Source: an uncultured Flaviramulus sp.
GTDB taxonomy: Bacteria > Bacteroidota > Bacteroidia > Flavobacteriales > Flavobacteriaceae
Direction of reading: 5' to 3'
DNA: 64,000 nt
Assembly: GCA_947495125.1 (NCBI GenBank)
Contig: CANLXL010000010.1
Coordinates: forward strand, 62,001 to 126,000
Positions 44,906 to 53,906 of the stretch are shown one piece after another (position 1 is the first letter of the stretch; each line of letters starts with the position of its first letter). The translations under genes and the position numbers were made by a program. The notes under the pieces are model-generated. The model saw only the letters and a program-made list of their open reading frames with translations. It did no database searches and was not told where the DNA came from.

Positions 44906-46722
44906 GAATGAGAGTTTTATACCCAACAAGTTTGCTGTTGATTGTATTATTTATTGCTTGTAAATATGAAAGCAAAAACGAAATTATAAGGCAAGGGCCT
45001 CCTTTAAAAGCAAAAATTGAATTAAATAAAGGAGCTTATAAATCAGGTGATATAATCGAGTCTAAAATAACCCTTGAAAATCAAAATAGCAAAACAGTTA
45101 CAATTGAAGAATTAGGACTGAAAATTGTAAATATATCTGATGGTTCAAATGCTCAAATTAGACAATTACAGGTCATAAGAGTTAATTGGAAAAAGAATAA
45201 AAAACATGATTTTATTATAGATATAAAAACAGAGGATTTAAAAAAAGGAGCTTATGGTATTTATATTACCCAAAAAGAAAAAGGGTACAAATCGGATGAA
45301 ACATACCATACCTTTTTTAGAATAATAGATGAAGATGAGCTAACCGTTTTTGATATTGAAACAGAAAATATTGACGATGTTCCAATTTTTAAATTAGACG
45401 GCGGTATGAGTGCCGAGTACATTGTGGAAAAATCAGCAGAAAACCTAATGTCCGGAATGTCTCATTCTTGGTATGTAAATGGCCCCGGATCAGGGCCAAA
45501 CCATGTACTGGCAACGCCAAATTATTTAGAAAAATCGGTAAACAAAACAGTAAGCTTTTATAATGAAACTTTTGGTAAAAATACTGAAATAGAAACGGTA
45601 TTAATTACAACAGGGTTTCCATCAATACCGTATATTTCGAATGCTTTAAAGGCTCCTGTTTTACCTATGCATTTTTTGGTGAGTGTTAATACCGTCAAGG
45701 AGATTCAAACCATTTTAAAAACAGCAAATGATAATAACATTGCATCGTATGCAACGTTGAGCCATGATCCATCTGTCCCGTATGCAGTATCGTGGATTAA
45801 ACTATTAGAATTGCCTGAAGCATATAAAAGTTTTATTAGGCAACATAAGGTGAAAAATGTGGTTATTCTTGGTGCAACAGGTACAAGTGGAGGCGAAACT
45901 AAAGCCAAACAATTGTTATATGATGATAGTATTGAAGGAGCATATGCTAATAGAAGTATTTACATTATGTACCCGGGAACCTCACCAGATGATGTAAAAA
46001 CCTTAAATGAAAAGATTGTTGATTTAAAAGACTTTAAACAGCAAGATAATTTTATAAGAATAGCTGATTGGGAAAGTGGCATTAACCAAAGTCAAATAAT
46101 CAACTTTACGGATAATGCCAAGGGTATTGACCAATCTATTGCGGTAACAACCATAACAGCTGAAGATTTGGGTAGATTATACGCGTTAGGAGGCTATAGT
46201 AGTTTAGCATTGATGCATAAGAACAAGGAGAAGTTTAATGGCGTAAAAGGCGTAATTTTCAACCCCTACTTAATAGCACATCCGACAATTGAACTTAAAA
46301 AAGGATTTGTCCCCTTATTATATTGGCAGCTGGTGGGCGCCCAGTATACTGTTTATAATATGGAGAACGATTTGTTAAAGGCGGTTAGCCATTTTTACCC
46401 CGATACTGATGCGAAGAAGTTGAAATTATGGTTGAATTCTACACGAAATTTTGGAGCAAAATGGTCTGCGAATAATTTAAAGAAAGAACTCACAGAAAAA
46501 GGATATACAAACTTTATAGAAAACAATTATGAAGTTGATGAAGTTTGGGATTTATTAGATGGTGTTGATTCTCCAAGTGAGTTACTATACAAAGAAGTAA
46601 ATAGTAGTTTTGGTTTTAAAAAACTTAAAAATTGGAATAACTCTTTAGTTCCTATTACAATAGAAGATATCAAAGAATTATCCAAACTTTTTGGAGGGTT
46701 TCAGGTTGAAACTCAATACTAA
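44902..46722 (+). CDS. Unknown lipoprotein, second of a tandem paralogous pair
   Basis: 606 aa, starting by ATGA overlap with its paralogue. Lipobox LFIAC (Cys about 20). The same architecture follows: an N-terminal beta-sandwich (KIELNKGAYKSGDIIESKITL ... GAYGIYIT), then the large domain with parallel motifs (PIFKLDGGMSAEYIVEKSA, IETVLITTGFPSIPYISNALKAPVLPMHFLVS, VSWIKLLELPEAYKSFI, VKNVVILGATGTSGGET, FIRIADWESGINQSQI, ITAEDLGRLYALGGYSSLALMHKNK). The pair clearly arose by duplication but has diverged. Shared His/Asp/Gly positions (H in MHFLV/LHYLV, D in IADWE, D in TAED/TADD) are candidate active-site residues. Function unknown. Confidence 0.75.
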   Translation: MRMRVLYPTSLLLIVLFIACKYESKNEIIRQGPPLKAKIELNKGAYKSGDIIESKITLENQNSKTVTIEELGLKIVNISDGSNAQIRQLQVIRVNWKKNKKHDFIIDIKTEDLKKGAYGIYITQKEKGYKSDETYHTFFRIIDEDELTVFDIETENIDDVPIFKLDGGMSAEYIVEKSAENLMSGMSHSWYVNGPGSGPNHVLATPNYLEKSVNKTVSFYNETFGKNTEIETVLITTGFPSIPYISNALKAPVLPMHFLVSVNTVKEIQTILKTANDNNIASYATLSHDPSVPYAVSWIKLLELPEAYKSFIRQHKVKNVVILGATGTSGGETKAKQLLYDDSIEGAYANRSIYIMYPGTSPDDVKTLNEKIVDLKDFKQQDNFIRIADWESGINQSQIINFTDNAKGIDQSIAVTTITAEDLGRLYALGGYSSLALMHKNKEKFNGVKGVIFNPYLIAHPTIELKKGFVPLLYWQLVGAQYTVYNMENDLLKAVSHFYPDTDAKKLKLWLNSTRNFGAKWSANNLKKELTEKGYTNFIENNYEVDEVWDLLDGVDSPSELLYKEVNSSFGFKKLKNWNNSLVPITIEDIKELSKLFGGFQVETQY

Positions 46723-46736
46723 ACAGTTAAGCCAAA

Positions 46737-47024
46737 ATGGAAACAGAATTTGACGAAAAATTGTGGTTTATTTATGGCTGTTGTAAAGAAAAGCATTACT
46801 TAATAGGAACCTCTCGTAATTTTAATGGTAAGATTTATGCTTGGTGCCCTAAAAAAAAGCTGAGTATTTTTTTATCAATCAATGAGATGTCAAAGATGTC
46901 TCTATATTGCAAATATTGGATTAATGGATATTTAAGTGGGACTTACCCTAATCTGCCTTTGAACTCTAAAGGAGAAGTAGATTTTTATGCGTTGAAATGT
47001 GAAAAATGGTCTGAGTATACTTAA
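46737..47024 (+). CDS. Hypothetical small protein, 95 aa
   Basis: Begins 15 bp after the second paralogue, so probably the last gene of the GH89 operon. No signal peptide. The composition is rich in aromatic residues and Cys (YGCCKEKHYLIGTS, AWCPKKKLSIFLS, SLYCKYWINGYLSGTYPNLP). There is no obvious zinc-ligand spacing. Not recognised. A cytoplasmic protein at the end of a surface-glycan operon is odd. It may instead be a decayed or unrelated gene. Confidence 0.5.
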   Translation: METEFDEKLWFIYGCCKEKHYLIGTSRNFNGKIYAWCPKKKLSIFLSINEMSKMSLYCKYWINGYLSGTYPNLPLNSKGEVDFYALKCEKWSEYT

Positions 47025-47257
47025 AAAATTGTTATTCAGCCTACTATATTATATTAATTGCAAAACGGACTTATTATATTTTGATATACACATGAAGACA
47101 AGAGGTTTTAAGTCACAAAAATAGATTTAATTTCAAGCCCAATCTAAATAATAACAAACATACTATATTTAAAATCTAGCTTAAAATGAGGGACTGTATT
47201 GAATAAAGATAATTTTAATGTTTAAAAGCGAAAATTCATTAATCAAAATAGTAAACT

Positions 47258-48034
47258 TTAAAACTGATTAATAGCTATTTCAACTAATGGTCCCATTATA
47301 TTATATCCTTTTTGATTTGGGTGGACACCATCAATTGAGTATTCCTTTTTTAACGCATACGTGTCATCAGCCATAGCACAAAAATAATCTACAAAAGGTA
47401 TATTATGCTGTCTAGCATATTTCTGAATAGAGGCGTTTAATGCTACTATACGCTTTGACGGTTTAATCTCAGGTACCCAAAAATAGTACCTAGTTGGTAG
47501 TACAGAGCACATTATAACATTAATGCCATTGGTTTGAGCCAATTCAACCATAGAGAAAATATTGTTTTCAATCATTTTATTAGTTGTAGGGCCTGTGTTC
47601 CCAGCAATATCATTAGTACCTGCCAACAGAACTACAATTTTTGGTTTTAAATCAATAACATCTTGCCTAAAACGAAGCAATATTTGGGCTGTTGTTTGAC
47701 CACTTATTCCTCTATTAATATAGTCTCTGTTTTTAAAAAAATCTGGTGAGTGAACTTTCCACATTTCCGTAATAGAGTTTCCCATAAAAATGACTCGATT
47801 ACCTTTGTTTGAATCATTTTTTAATTGGCTGTTAGCTTCTTGGTAGTATGTTAAATTGGCCCAATCATTCTTTGTTTTAGACCAATGGGTATATTCTTCT
47901 ATAATTTGTTGATCTGTTTTTCCGTCTATCAATTTAACTAATTGTGCGTCTTGAACTTTAGCAGAACTACAAGATAAAAAGGTTAGTGATAAGCATAATA
48001 AGATAGAAAATTGTTTTAATGGTATTGATATCAT
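47258..48034 (-). CDS. SGNH/GDSL-family esterase lipoprotein
   Basis: I start at ATG 48034 (MISIPLKQFSILLCLSLTFLSC), 5 bp after the stop of the upstream gene, rather than at an ATG 81 bp upstream that lies inside it. 258 aa. Lipobox FLSC with Cys22. SGNH blocks: GNSITE (Ser87), NRGISGQT, AGTND (Asn141), and DGVHPN (Asp235/His238). These are the catalytic set of a GDSL hydrolase that removes acyl (often acetyl) groups from carbohydrate. It is encoded on the strand opposite the GH89 operon, converging on it, and is translationally close to the HGSNAT-like gene. A deacetylase-type role on the same glycan is plausible. Confidence 0.85.
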   Translation of the reverse strand: MISIPLKQFSILLCLSLTFLSCSSAKVQDAQLVKLIDGKTDQQIIEEYTHWSKTKNDWANLTYYQEANSQLKNDSNKGNRVIFMGNSITEMWKVHSPDFFKNRDYINRGISGQTTAQILLRFRQDVIDLKPKIVVLLAGTNDIAGNTGPTTNKMIENNIFSMVELAQTNGINVIMCSVLPTRYYFWVPEIKPSKRIVALNASIQKYARQHNIPFVDYFCAMADDTYALKKEYSIDGVHPNQKGYNIMGPLVEIAINQF

Positions 48035-48038
48035 GATG

Positions 48039-49145
48039 TTATAATTTAATAAAAATTCGTTTTTTATATAACCAGTAAGCAGGGATATAACAAAGCAAGG
48101 TATAAGCAATGGCATACAGAAGAGATGTTAACTTAGGAGCAACACCTAAAGAAGTAATTGTTTCAAAAAACCAAATGTTGGTTGATTGCCCGTTAATTAG
48201 TTTCCAATCTAAAAAAACAGGATGTAACACGTGAAACAACACATACAAGGTAATGGCATTAGAGCCAAAAACAATCCCCATTTTAGTTCCCTTTTTATAG
48301 CCTAAATAATCGATTAAAAAAATTGAAGCAGCCAGAGTCAACATACCAAAACCTCCTGAATACAGTACAAATGAACTAGACCAAATGTTTTTATTGAGTG
48401 GAAAGTGCCAACTCCAAACGATTCCGGCTAATAGCAAAGTAAACCCTAATAAGAATAGCCATATAATTTTATCAGAAATACTTTTTTTAGAAGTTAGTAG
48501 CGCACCTGTAAGCATTCCTAAAATGCCTGTTACAATGGCAGGGAATGAACTAAAAAAACCTTCTGGCACCCATTGACCTTCTTGAAGGCTTAATACTAAA
48601 CGGTCTATGTAATGTGCTACATTTTTGCTAGGTTCTAACATGCCAGAACCTATGTCTGGTATGTAGATAAAATACATACAAAGCCAATACCCAATCAAAA
48701 TTGTAATGGCAATGTATACTTGTTGTTTCCATTTGGTATGAAGAAATAATAAGGCACAAACCAAATAAACCACAGCGATTCTTGGAAGAACTCCAGTATA
48801 ACCTACTCCATACCATCCGTAGTTTAAGATATCAAATTTTGGAAAAAGGTTTAAAAGGATGCCTACGCCCATAATTTTCACAAAACGTAAGACTGTTTTG
48901 GTATAGAAGGCTTTAGTAGTGATTCCTTTGCTTTTTTTACTTCCAAAAGAAATAGCGATAGCAATTCCTACAATAAAAATAAAAAAAGGAAATATCAAAT
49001 CAGTAGGTGTAGTGTTATTCCATTCAGCATGTGTCACAGGTAGATATACATGATCCCAGGTTGCAGGAGTACTTACCAAAATCATGGCCATTATAGTATA
49101 ACCTCTCATAGCATCCAAGGCTAAAAGCCTTTTGTGTGTTTTCAT
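48039..49145 (-). CDS. HGSNAT/NagX-like membrane acyltransferase (COG4299/DUF5009 type)
   Basis: I use ATG 49145 (MKTHKRLLALDAMRGYTIM) and not the TTG upstream. 368 aa with about 10 transmembrane helices. Signature start RLLALDAMRGYTIMAMI, then HAEWNNTTPTDLIFPFFIFIVGIAIAISF (about 45-72), the motif of bacterial relatives of heparan-alpha-glucosaminide N-acetyltransferase. Later helices include GVLPRIAVVYLVCALLF and GSNAITLYVLFHVLHPVF. In lysosomes HGSNAT acetylates terminal GlcN so that NAGLU can remove GlcNAc. Here the equivalent GH89 is in the same locus. Whether the bacterial protein acetylates a periplasmic sugar or has another acyl acceptor is not known. Confidence 0.85.
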   Translation of the reverse strand: MKTHKRLLALDAMRGYTIMAMILVSTPATWDHVYLPVTHAEWNNTTPTDLIFPFFIFIVGIAIAISFGSKKSKGITTKAFYTKTVLRFVKIMGVGILLNLFPKFDILNYGWYGVGYTGVLPRIAVVYLVCALLFLHTKWKQQVYIAITILIGYWLCMYFIYIPDIGSGMLEPSKNVAHYIDRLVLSLQEGQWVPEGFFSSFPAIVTGILGMLTGALLTSKKSISDKIIWLFLLGFTLLLAGIVWSWHFPLNKNIWSSSFVLYSGGFGMLTLAASIFLIDYLGYKKGTKMGIVFGSNAITLYVLFHVLHPVFLDWKLINGQSTNIWFFETITSLGVAPKLTSLLYAIAYTLLCYIPAYWLYKKRIFIKL

Positions 49146-49342
49146 TAAATACAAATTTTGAATAAATTATGTATAATGAATTTACAGACTATACGTCTCA
49201 TATGAGATTAAATTTTAACCTAAAAGGTTATAAATTTCATCTTAATTTCAATAACTAAAAAAATATTAAGTAATTGTTAGTTTAGGAAAATGGACTAATT
49301 ACTAAACTTTTAAGCTGAATATTTGAGCTTAAATTTTAACTC

Positions 49343-52300
49343 TCAAAAACTTAGTTTAGCGATAATTTCTTCATCATCTTTTTTTGTAAGCCTAATGATT
49401 TTAGTTTCGTTAGTTTCATTTTTTGAACCATAATATTTATACATGGTTACTTTCATAAAGGTGGGACTCTCGACCTTTTGGTTACGATCACCATAGTATT
49501 TAATTTTTATGTAGTAATCTCCTTTTACTGCTTGTTTTAAAGTAAATTCCTCAGGTCCAAATCCTTGTGTCATATCTGGGGACATATGGCCACCAATTTT
49601 AGTAGAAGTGTGTTTATAAAAGCATTCTTCCAGATTAGGGTCTATTATGTGTAAATCGATATCTGTATCGTTGTGATTCCAATCGACTACAACTCTAATG
49701 TCATAAGCCACTTCCTCTAGTAATCTTTTGTCAATTTGACTTAAATCTAAATCATTCTTATACTTTTTGATTAGGTGTTTGATTTCATTTTGTGCAATTA
49801 GAGCAATCCCTTTAAAAACTCGTCTGTGATTGCCTTTATAAATCTTACCAGTAATGATACCATTATATAAATCTAAGGCTTTCTGACATCGTCCAATAGC
49901 CTCATATGCTAAGGCTAAATCTCTATAAGATTGAGAATCTTCAGGTCTTAATTCCAGAATTCGTTTAAAGATAAATACAGCTAAATCATCTTCACCTGAA
50001 TCTTGAAGTTGGTAAGCAAATACCTTTAGTAATTCATAATTGTCAAAATCGGTTTCTGCGATATTTGATAATATTCTATGTGAATAGCTTAAATCATTGA
50101 ATTGGGTTTTAAAATAATTTGAAATATCTATGTAGTAAGCGGGTGTTTTAATGTGTTCTTCACGTTGAACTAAATATAAATTATAAGCTTCTTCTTTATT
50201 TTTGACTTGTCGCAGTTGAGAAATATATTTCGTTTTAACTTCACGTTTTTTTATGGTAAGCTCTCCGGAATATATCTTATAATTTGGAGTTGGTACTTGT
50301 TGTTCTATTTGCTCTACTTGAATTGTCTGCCCATTCTCTTCTAGATTAAATATGATTGGAAGTGAATATAAAACATCTGCGGGTCTATCTCTTTGTTCTC
50401 CAGGTTTCAGATGTGGTAATAATCGAATTACTCGTTTAACTTCCTCTGTTATTTTTGGATGCGGAGATCTAACGCGAATACGACTAACTATTCCTTCTGA
50501 TGAAACTGCAAATAGTACATTAATACGTTGGCGCCCAGAACCAAGGCCTAAATCATTGGCAATTTCCAAATTGAAATGATTTTTAACATGATTGCTAACT
50601 TTTTTAGAAAAACAATTTCTTAACTCTTGATTGTTTCCTTCACAACCAGGAAATATAGGTGCTTTATCAATTATTGTAAAAGGGATGTCAATACTATCAT
50701 TAGTTTCTAACATTAACCCAAGATGAGATACTTCAGATGATTCAATAACCTCGTCATCAACTTCTGAAAATGCATTAAGCATACCGGTGCTCTGAACTCG
50801 CTCTACAACCATTTCCTCAACCTCTACTATTTCTTCATCTTGAACTATTTCTATAGTATCTGGAGCAGTAGGAAGTGCAGGAGATTCCATAAAAAAATCA
50901 GTAGTTTCATGCCTCACATTTTTTTGAGATTCTATGCGGGCTAATATTTTATTATATTCTTCTAATAATTCGTTTGGCGGGGTAATTTTATAAGTAATAT
51001 AATCCATAACATTTTCCAGAACTATTAAGGATGTATAATCAGTTACTAGGCCATATTCGGTTCCAAGTTTTGTGATTTGTGATTTGTTCTCTTTAGATTT
51101 TATTTCAAGGTTGTCCAATTTCTTTTGTGCCCAAATCCTTTTTACTTGCTCAAATGAGGTACTTGATTTTTTTATGTTTATAATCACCCTTTGCTTAATT
51201 TCATTGCCATAACCAAAATTTAAGGTAATGGTTTCATTACCCTTTAAATACTTTCCAGAAACAGAAAAATCATTAGTTACACTCGTTGGAGATTTAGGGT
51301 AAATTTCCAGATTCTTTAAGTTGGATTCATACCCTAAATATTTATAATTTTCATATTTAAAATAAGATAAAGCCTCGTCATTAGATTTAGTACTCAAATT
51401 TATATAAGCCCCGTTAGATGATTCCGCTAAATGATTTAATACCGAATGGTTAGATTTTGTTATGCTATTAATAATAAATATGGGTTTGACAGGATCTAAA
51501 CCAATCTCGCTCAATGAAGTTATCCCTTCTGAAAACAAGAGTTTAGCGTCAACTTTATTTTTTAGGTTATAAATAATGTCATAATTAGTGCCTCCATCAT
51601 AGATTGTTTTTTCAATCGTATTTTTAAGTTTATCCCAATTACCATTTACAACTTTAAATTGTTTATCTAATAGAACCGTATTACTAAATGAAACAAAGTG
51701 TACCGTGACATTAGTTAAGTGCTTAAAATAACCTTCTAATAATTTTAATTCTTTTTGGATATTCCGGTCTTTCATGGAAAGTGAGGCATCCCAAAAAAGA
51801 GCAATTTCATTTGGTTTATCTCTGAGTCTTTTTTTAGGTTTAAGAGTTTTATAGACATAAAAGTAATTATCGTAGGTTAGGATTTTTTTAGTATCCAAAG
51901 AAACTGGAACCTTCACTGAAATATTTTTATTGGCTATGAAATTCTTTTTAGTAACACTGGTTTTGTAGTTTTTGTTCCAAGCAGAAAATTCAAGACCTGA
52001 AATATTTCCGTTATCTATAACTGGTTTCCCCTTCTGATCGAACACGGTAATTTCTAACCCAAAATGGTTTAACTTATTTTTAAAGCTTAGGGGTAGGTTA
52101 TAATAGTGGTCTCCATTGTTATAAGTTAGCTCTTGTTCGTATGCCAGTAAAACTCTTTTATAACCATTAGGAGGGATTGGATAAATTCGGGCCTTGTAAT
52201 TATTTCCTGTTCCTTTTTCCAAGAGAGCCGGGTCTACACCACGTCTCACAACTTGTTCGAAAGCTACTCTACCTAATTCTTTGTCAACAACAACGGCTTC

Positions 52301-52570
52301 TCTTAACCTTCCATTTACATCTAAAGCAAAACGTGATACATTGTGTCCTTCTCCAAGAGGAAATGACAATTCACCTTCCAGAACTTGATTTGTGGGATTA
52401 TAGAAAAGCATATCATAAGTTGTTGTCGCTATATTACCCACAATATTAACTTGTATATCTAGCGATGATAGACCTAATTCTTTGTCTTTAACTTTTAGTT
52501 TTGGAGAGTTTTGAGTGTATCCAAATGCCATTATCAACAGCATAAGAATAAGCGGAAGTCTTGTTTTCAT
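49343..52570 (-). CDS. VIT/vWA-domain exported protein with TonB-C-like insert, TPR and DUF2135
   Basis: 1075 aa with a signal peptide (cleavage near GYTQ, residue 20). VIT domain about 22-160 (GNIATTTYDMLFYNPTNQVLEGELSFPL, RVAFEQVVRRGVDPALLE). vWA domain about 253-400 with a MIDAS-like D261-A-S-L-S (EIALFWDASLSM). A TonB-C-like domain, about 645-760 (APIFPGCEG, NVLFAVSSEGIVSRIRVRSPHPKITEEVKRVI), is inserted after an acidic linker. TPR-like helices lie about 800-940 (YRDLALAYEAIGRCQKALDLY). A DUF2135/YfaP-like C-terminus lies about 975-1045 (RVVVDWNHNDTDIDLHIIDP, PDMTQGFGPEEF). No transmembrane anchor, so secreted or periplasmic. It likely mediates metal-dependent protein contacts at the envelope. 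Confidence 0.82.
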   Translation of the reverse strand: MKTRLPLILMLLIMAFGYTQNSPKLKVKDKELGLSSLDIQVNIVGNIATTTYDMLFYNPTNQVLEGELSFPLGEGHNVSRFALDVNGRLREAVVVDKELGRVAFEQVVRRGVDPALLEKGTGNNYKARIYPIPPNGYKRVLLAYEQELTYNNGDHYYNLPLSFKNKLNHFGLEITVFDQKGKPVIDNGNISGLEFSAWNKNYKTSVTKKNFIANKNISVKVPVSLDTKKILTYDNYFYVYKTLKPKKRLRDKPNEIALFWDASLSMKDRNIQKELKLLEGYFKHLTNVTVHFVSFSNTVLLDKQFKVVNGNWDKLKNTIEKTIYDGGTNYDIIYNLKNKVDAKLLFSEGITSLSEIGLDPVKPIFIINSITKSNHSVLNHLAESSNGAYINLSTKSNDEALSYFKYENYKYLGYESNLKNLEIYPKSPTSVTNDFSVSGKYLKGNETITLNFGYGNEIKQRVIINIKKSSTSFEQVKRIWAQKKLDNLEIKSKENKSQITKLGTEYGLVTDYTSLIVLENVMDYITYKITPPNELLEEYNKILARIESQKNVRHETTDFFMESPALPTAPDTIEIVQDEEIVEVEEMVVERVQSTGMLNAFSEVDDEVIESSEVSHLGLMLETNDSIDIPFTIIDKAPIFPGCEGNNQELRNCFSKKVSNHVKNHFNLEIANDLGLGSGRQRINVLFAVSSEGIVSRIRVRSPHPKITEEVKRVIRLLPHLKPGEQRDRPADVLYSLPIIFNLEENGQTIQVEQIEQQVPTPNYKIYSGELTIKKREVKTKYISQLRQVKNKEEAYNLYLVQREEHIKTPAYYIDISNYFKTQFNDLSYSHRILSNIAETDFDNYELLKVFAYQLQDSGEDDLAVFIFKRILELRPEDSQSYRDLALAYEAIGRCQKALDLYNGIITGKIYKGNHRRVFKGIALIAQNEIKHLIKKYKNDLDLSQIDKRLLEEVAYDIRVVVDWNHNDTDIDLHIIDPNLEECFYKHTSTKIGGHMSPDMTQGFGPEEFTLKQAVKGDYYIKIKYYGDRNQKVESPTFMKVTMYKYYGSKNETNETKIIRLTKKDDEEIIAKLSF

Positions 52571-52686
52571 GAAGGGTGAAAGATTAAAATTAATAGCTGT
52601 AAGATCTTAGTTACAAGTTTTATGCCGCTTTATTATTGTTTTCTTTGTAATTATATGAAAGGCCTCGTTTTTTTAATACATGTGCA

Positions 52687-52768
52687 CCTCACACTCCTGA
52701 ACCTAGTCTGTTTTAATCTGTGGAATCAAGGGTTTAATTTTTATTTGAACTAAGGGTAACTATAAAGC
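52687..52768 (+). repeat. Boundary repeat, copy E
   Basis: CCTCACACTCCTGAACCTA, 22 nt, TCAAGGG, 22 nt, GGTAACTATAAAG. The CCTCACACTCC start matches copy B exactly. It lies between the VIT/vWA gene and the 3' end of the SUMF1-like gene. Confidence 0.75.
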
Positions 52769-52844
52769 TACTGATTTAAAATTTTTAAAAACGGATTTAC
52801 GAAAAAAATATAAAACCAAACACGATTGAAGTCCATTAATATTT

Positions 52845-53753
52845 TTAAAGGGAGGAAGCGAGCCGGAACCCCAATGTGCCATAACCTAACCGGAAGGGGT
52901 TACGATAGGCTACACGGCTTCTAGCGGGTTGGCTAGCCACACTACCACCTCGGAAAACACGATGCTGCCCTGTTGCAGGTCCCTTCGGATTATTTTCTGG
53001 ACTTTTACCATAATAGTTTTCATCATACCAATCGTTGCACCATTCAAATACATTGCCCGACATATCATACAATCCCAATTCATTGGCCTCTTTTTGTCCA
53101 ACAGGATGAGTATTTGGTCCGCTGTTGGCATAGGTCCAAGCTACGACATTGAAATCATTACTACCAGCATATTCAAATTTCTTGCTCTTTGCACCACCTC
53201 TTGCAGCATACTCCCATTCTGCTTCTGTAGGAAGGCGATAGTTCTTACCTGATTGAACATTCAGCTTTTTTATAAATGTCTGTATATCATCCCAGCTTAC
53301 AGCTGTTACCGGGCAATCCATACAATCTTTACGACCGGAAGGATTGCTGCCCATAACCTGTTGCCATTGTGCCAACGTAGTTTCATATTTAGCTATTTTG
53401 AAACTGCTTAGCGTAACATAATGTATTGGCTTTTCATTATTATTCTCATTGCCACCCATAGCAAACCGCCCGCCCTGCACTTTTACCATATCCGGCTCAT
53501 TGATATTTCCAGTTGCACTGAACGTCGTGAAAGAATCAGAATTAACCGCGGTTGCGTTTTCCGATATTTTCAAGTAGCTTGGCCACGACCGAATACCAGC
53601 AGCTAGTATGAGCAGAACTGTTAGTAATAGGTATTTCAGTGCTGTATTTTTTGCTGGCGGCTTCTCCATTCTTATAGTTTTCTTAATTTCTAAAGCTGCA
53701 AAAGTCGCTTTAGGTGCCGTTTCCAATTTGTCAAAATATAATAACCTTGGCAT
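52845..53753 (-). CDS. SUMF1/formylglycine-generating-enzyme-fold protein
   Basis: Start at ATG 53753 (MPRLLYFDKLETAPK); the codon 15 bp upstream is TTG, and ATG 53669 (MEKPPAKN) is an alternative. 302 aa. A cytoplasmic N-terminus leads to one transmembrane helix (about 40-58), then the SUMF1 fold: VKVQGGRFAMGGNE, VTLSSFKIAKYETTLAQW, PVTAVSWDD, YRLPTEAEWEYAARGG, GLYDMSGNVFEWCNDWY, VFRGGSV and GFRLA. The Cys pair of true formylglycine-generating enzymes (RGGSxxC...C) is absent (RGGSVASQPARSR), so it is more likely a ligand-binding or other SUMF1-family protein. The gene is visibly richer in G+C than its neighbours and is bracketed by two boundary repeats, suggesting acquisition as a cassette. 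Confidence 0.85.
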   Translation of the reverse strand: MPRLLYFDKLETAPKATFAALEIKKTIRMEKPPAKNTALKYLLLTVLLILAAGIRSWPSYLKISENATAVNSDSFTTFSATGNINEPDMVKVQGGRFAMGGNENNNEKPIHYVTLSSFKIAKYETTLAQWQQVMGSNPSGRKDCMDCPVTAVSWDDIQTFIKKLNVQSGKNYRLPTEAEWEYAARGGAKSKKFEYAGSNDFNVVAWTYANSGPNTHPVGQKEANELGLYDMSGNVFEWCNDWYDENYYGKSPENNPKGPATGQHRVFRGGSVASQPARSRVAYRNPFRLGYGTLGFRLASSL

Positions 53754-53837
53754 ATAAATGTTTTGCAATGTCCCTTAATGTACCACTTTATTGGTCGCAG
53801 TTCTAGCACAAGCCTCCACCATTACCGCTAACAAATT

Positions 53838-53859
53838 GATAAACGCAATTGCGTTTATC
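53838..53859. promoter_or_regulatory. Perfect 22-bp palindrome upstream of the SUMF1-like gene
   Basis: GATAAACGCAATTGCGTTTATC is perfectly self-complementary over 22 bp with no loop. It lies 85 bp upstream of the SUMF1-like ATG (minus strand) and 48 bp from boundary-repeat copy D. It is a plausible operator for a dimeric regulator of that gene, or part of a recombination site. Confidence 0.5.
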
Positions 53860-53906
53860 TACATTAGATTTATTACAATAAAAATACAAAATATTCTTGC
53901 AAATCG

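Noticed and set aside
49343..52570. Several plus-strand frames within the VIT/vWA gene (for example 52177-52449).
   Set aside because: Antisense to a gene with clear domains; no start context or homologous motif.
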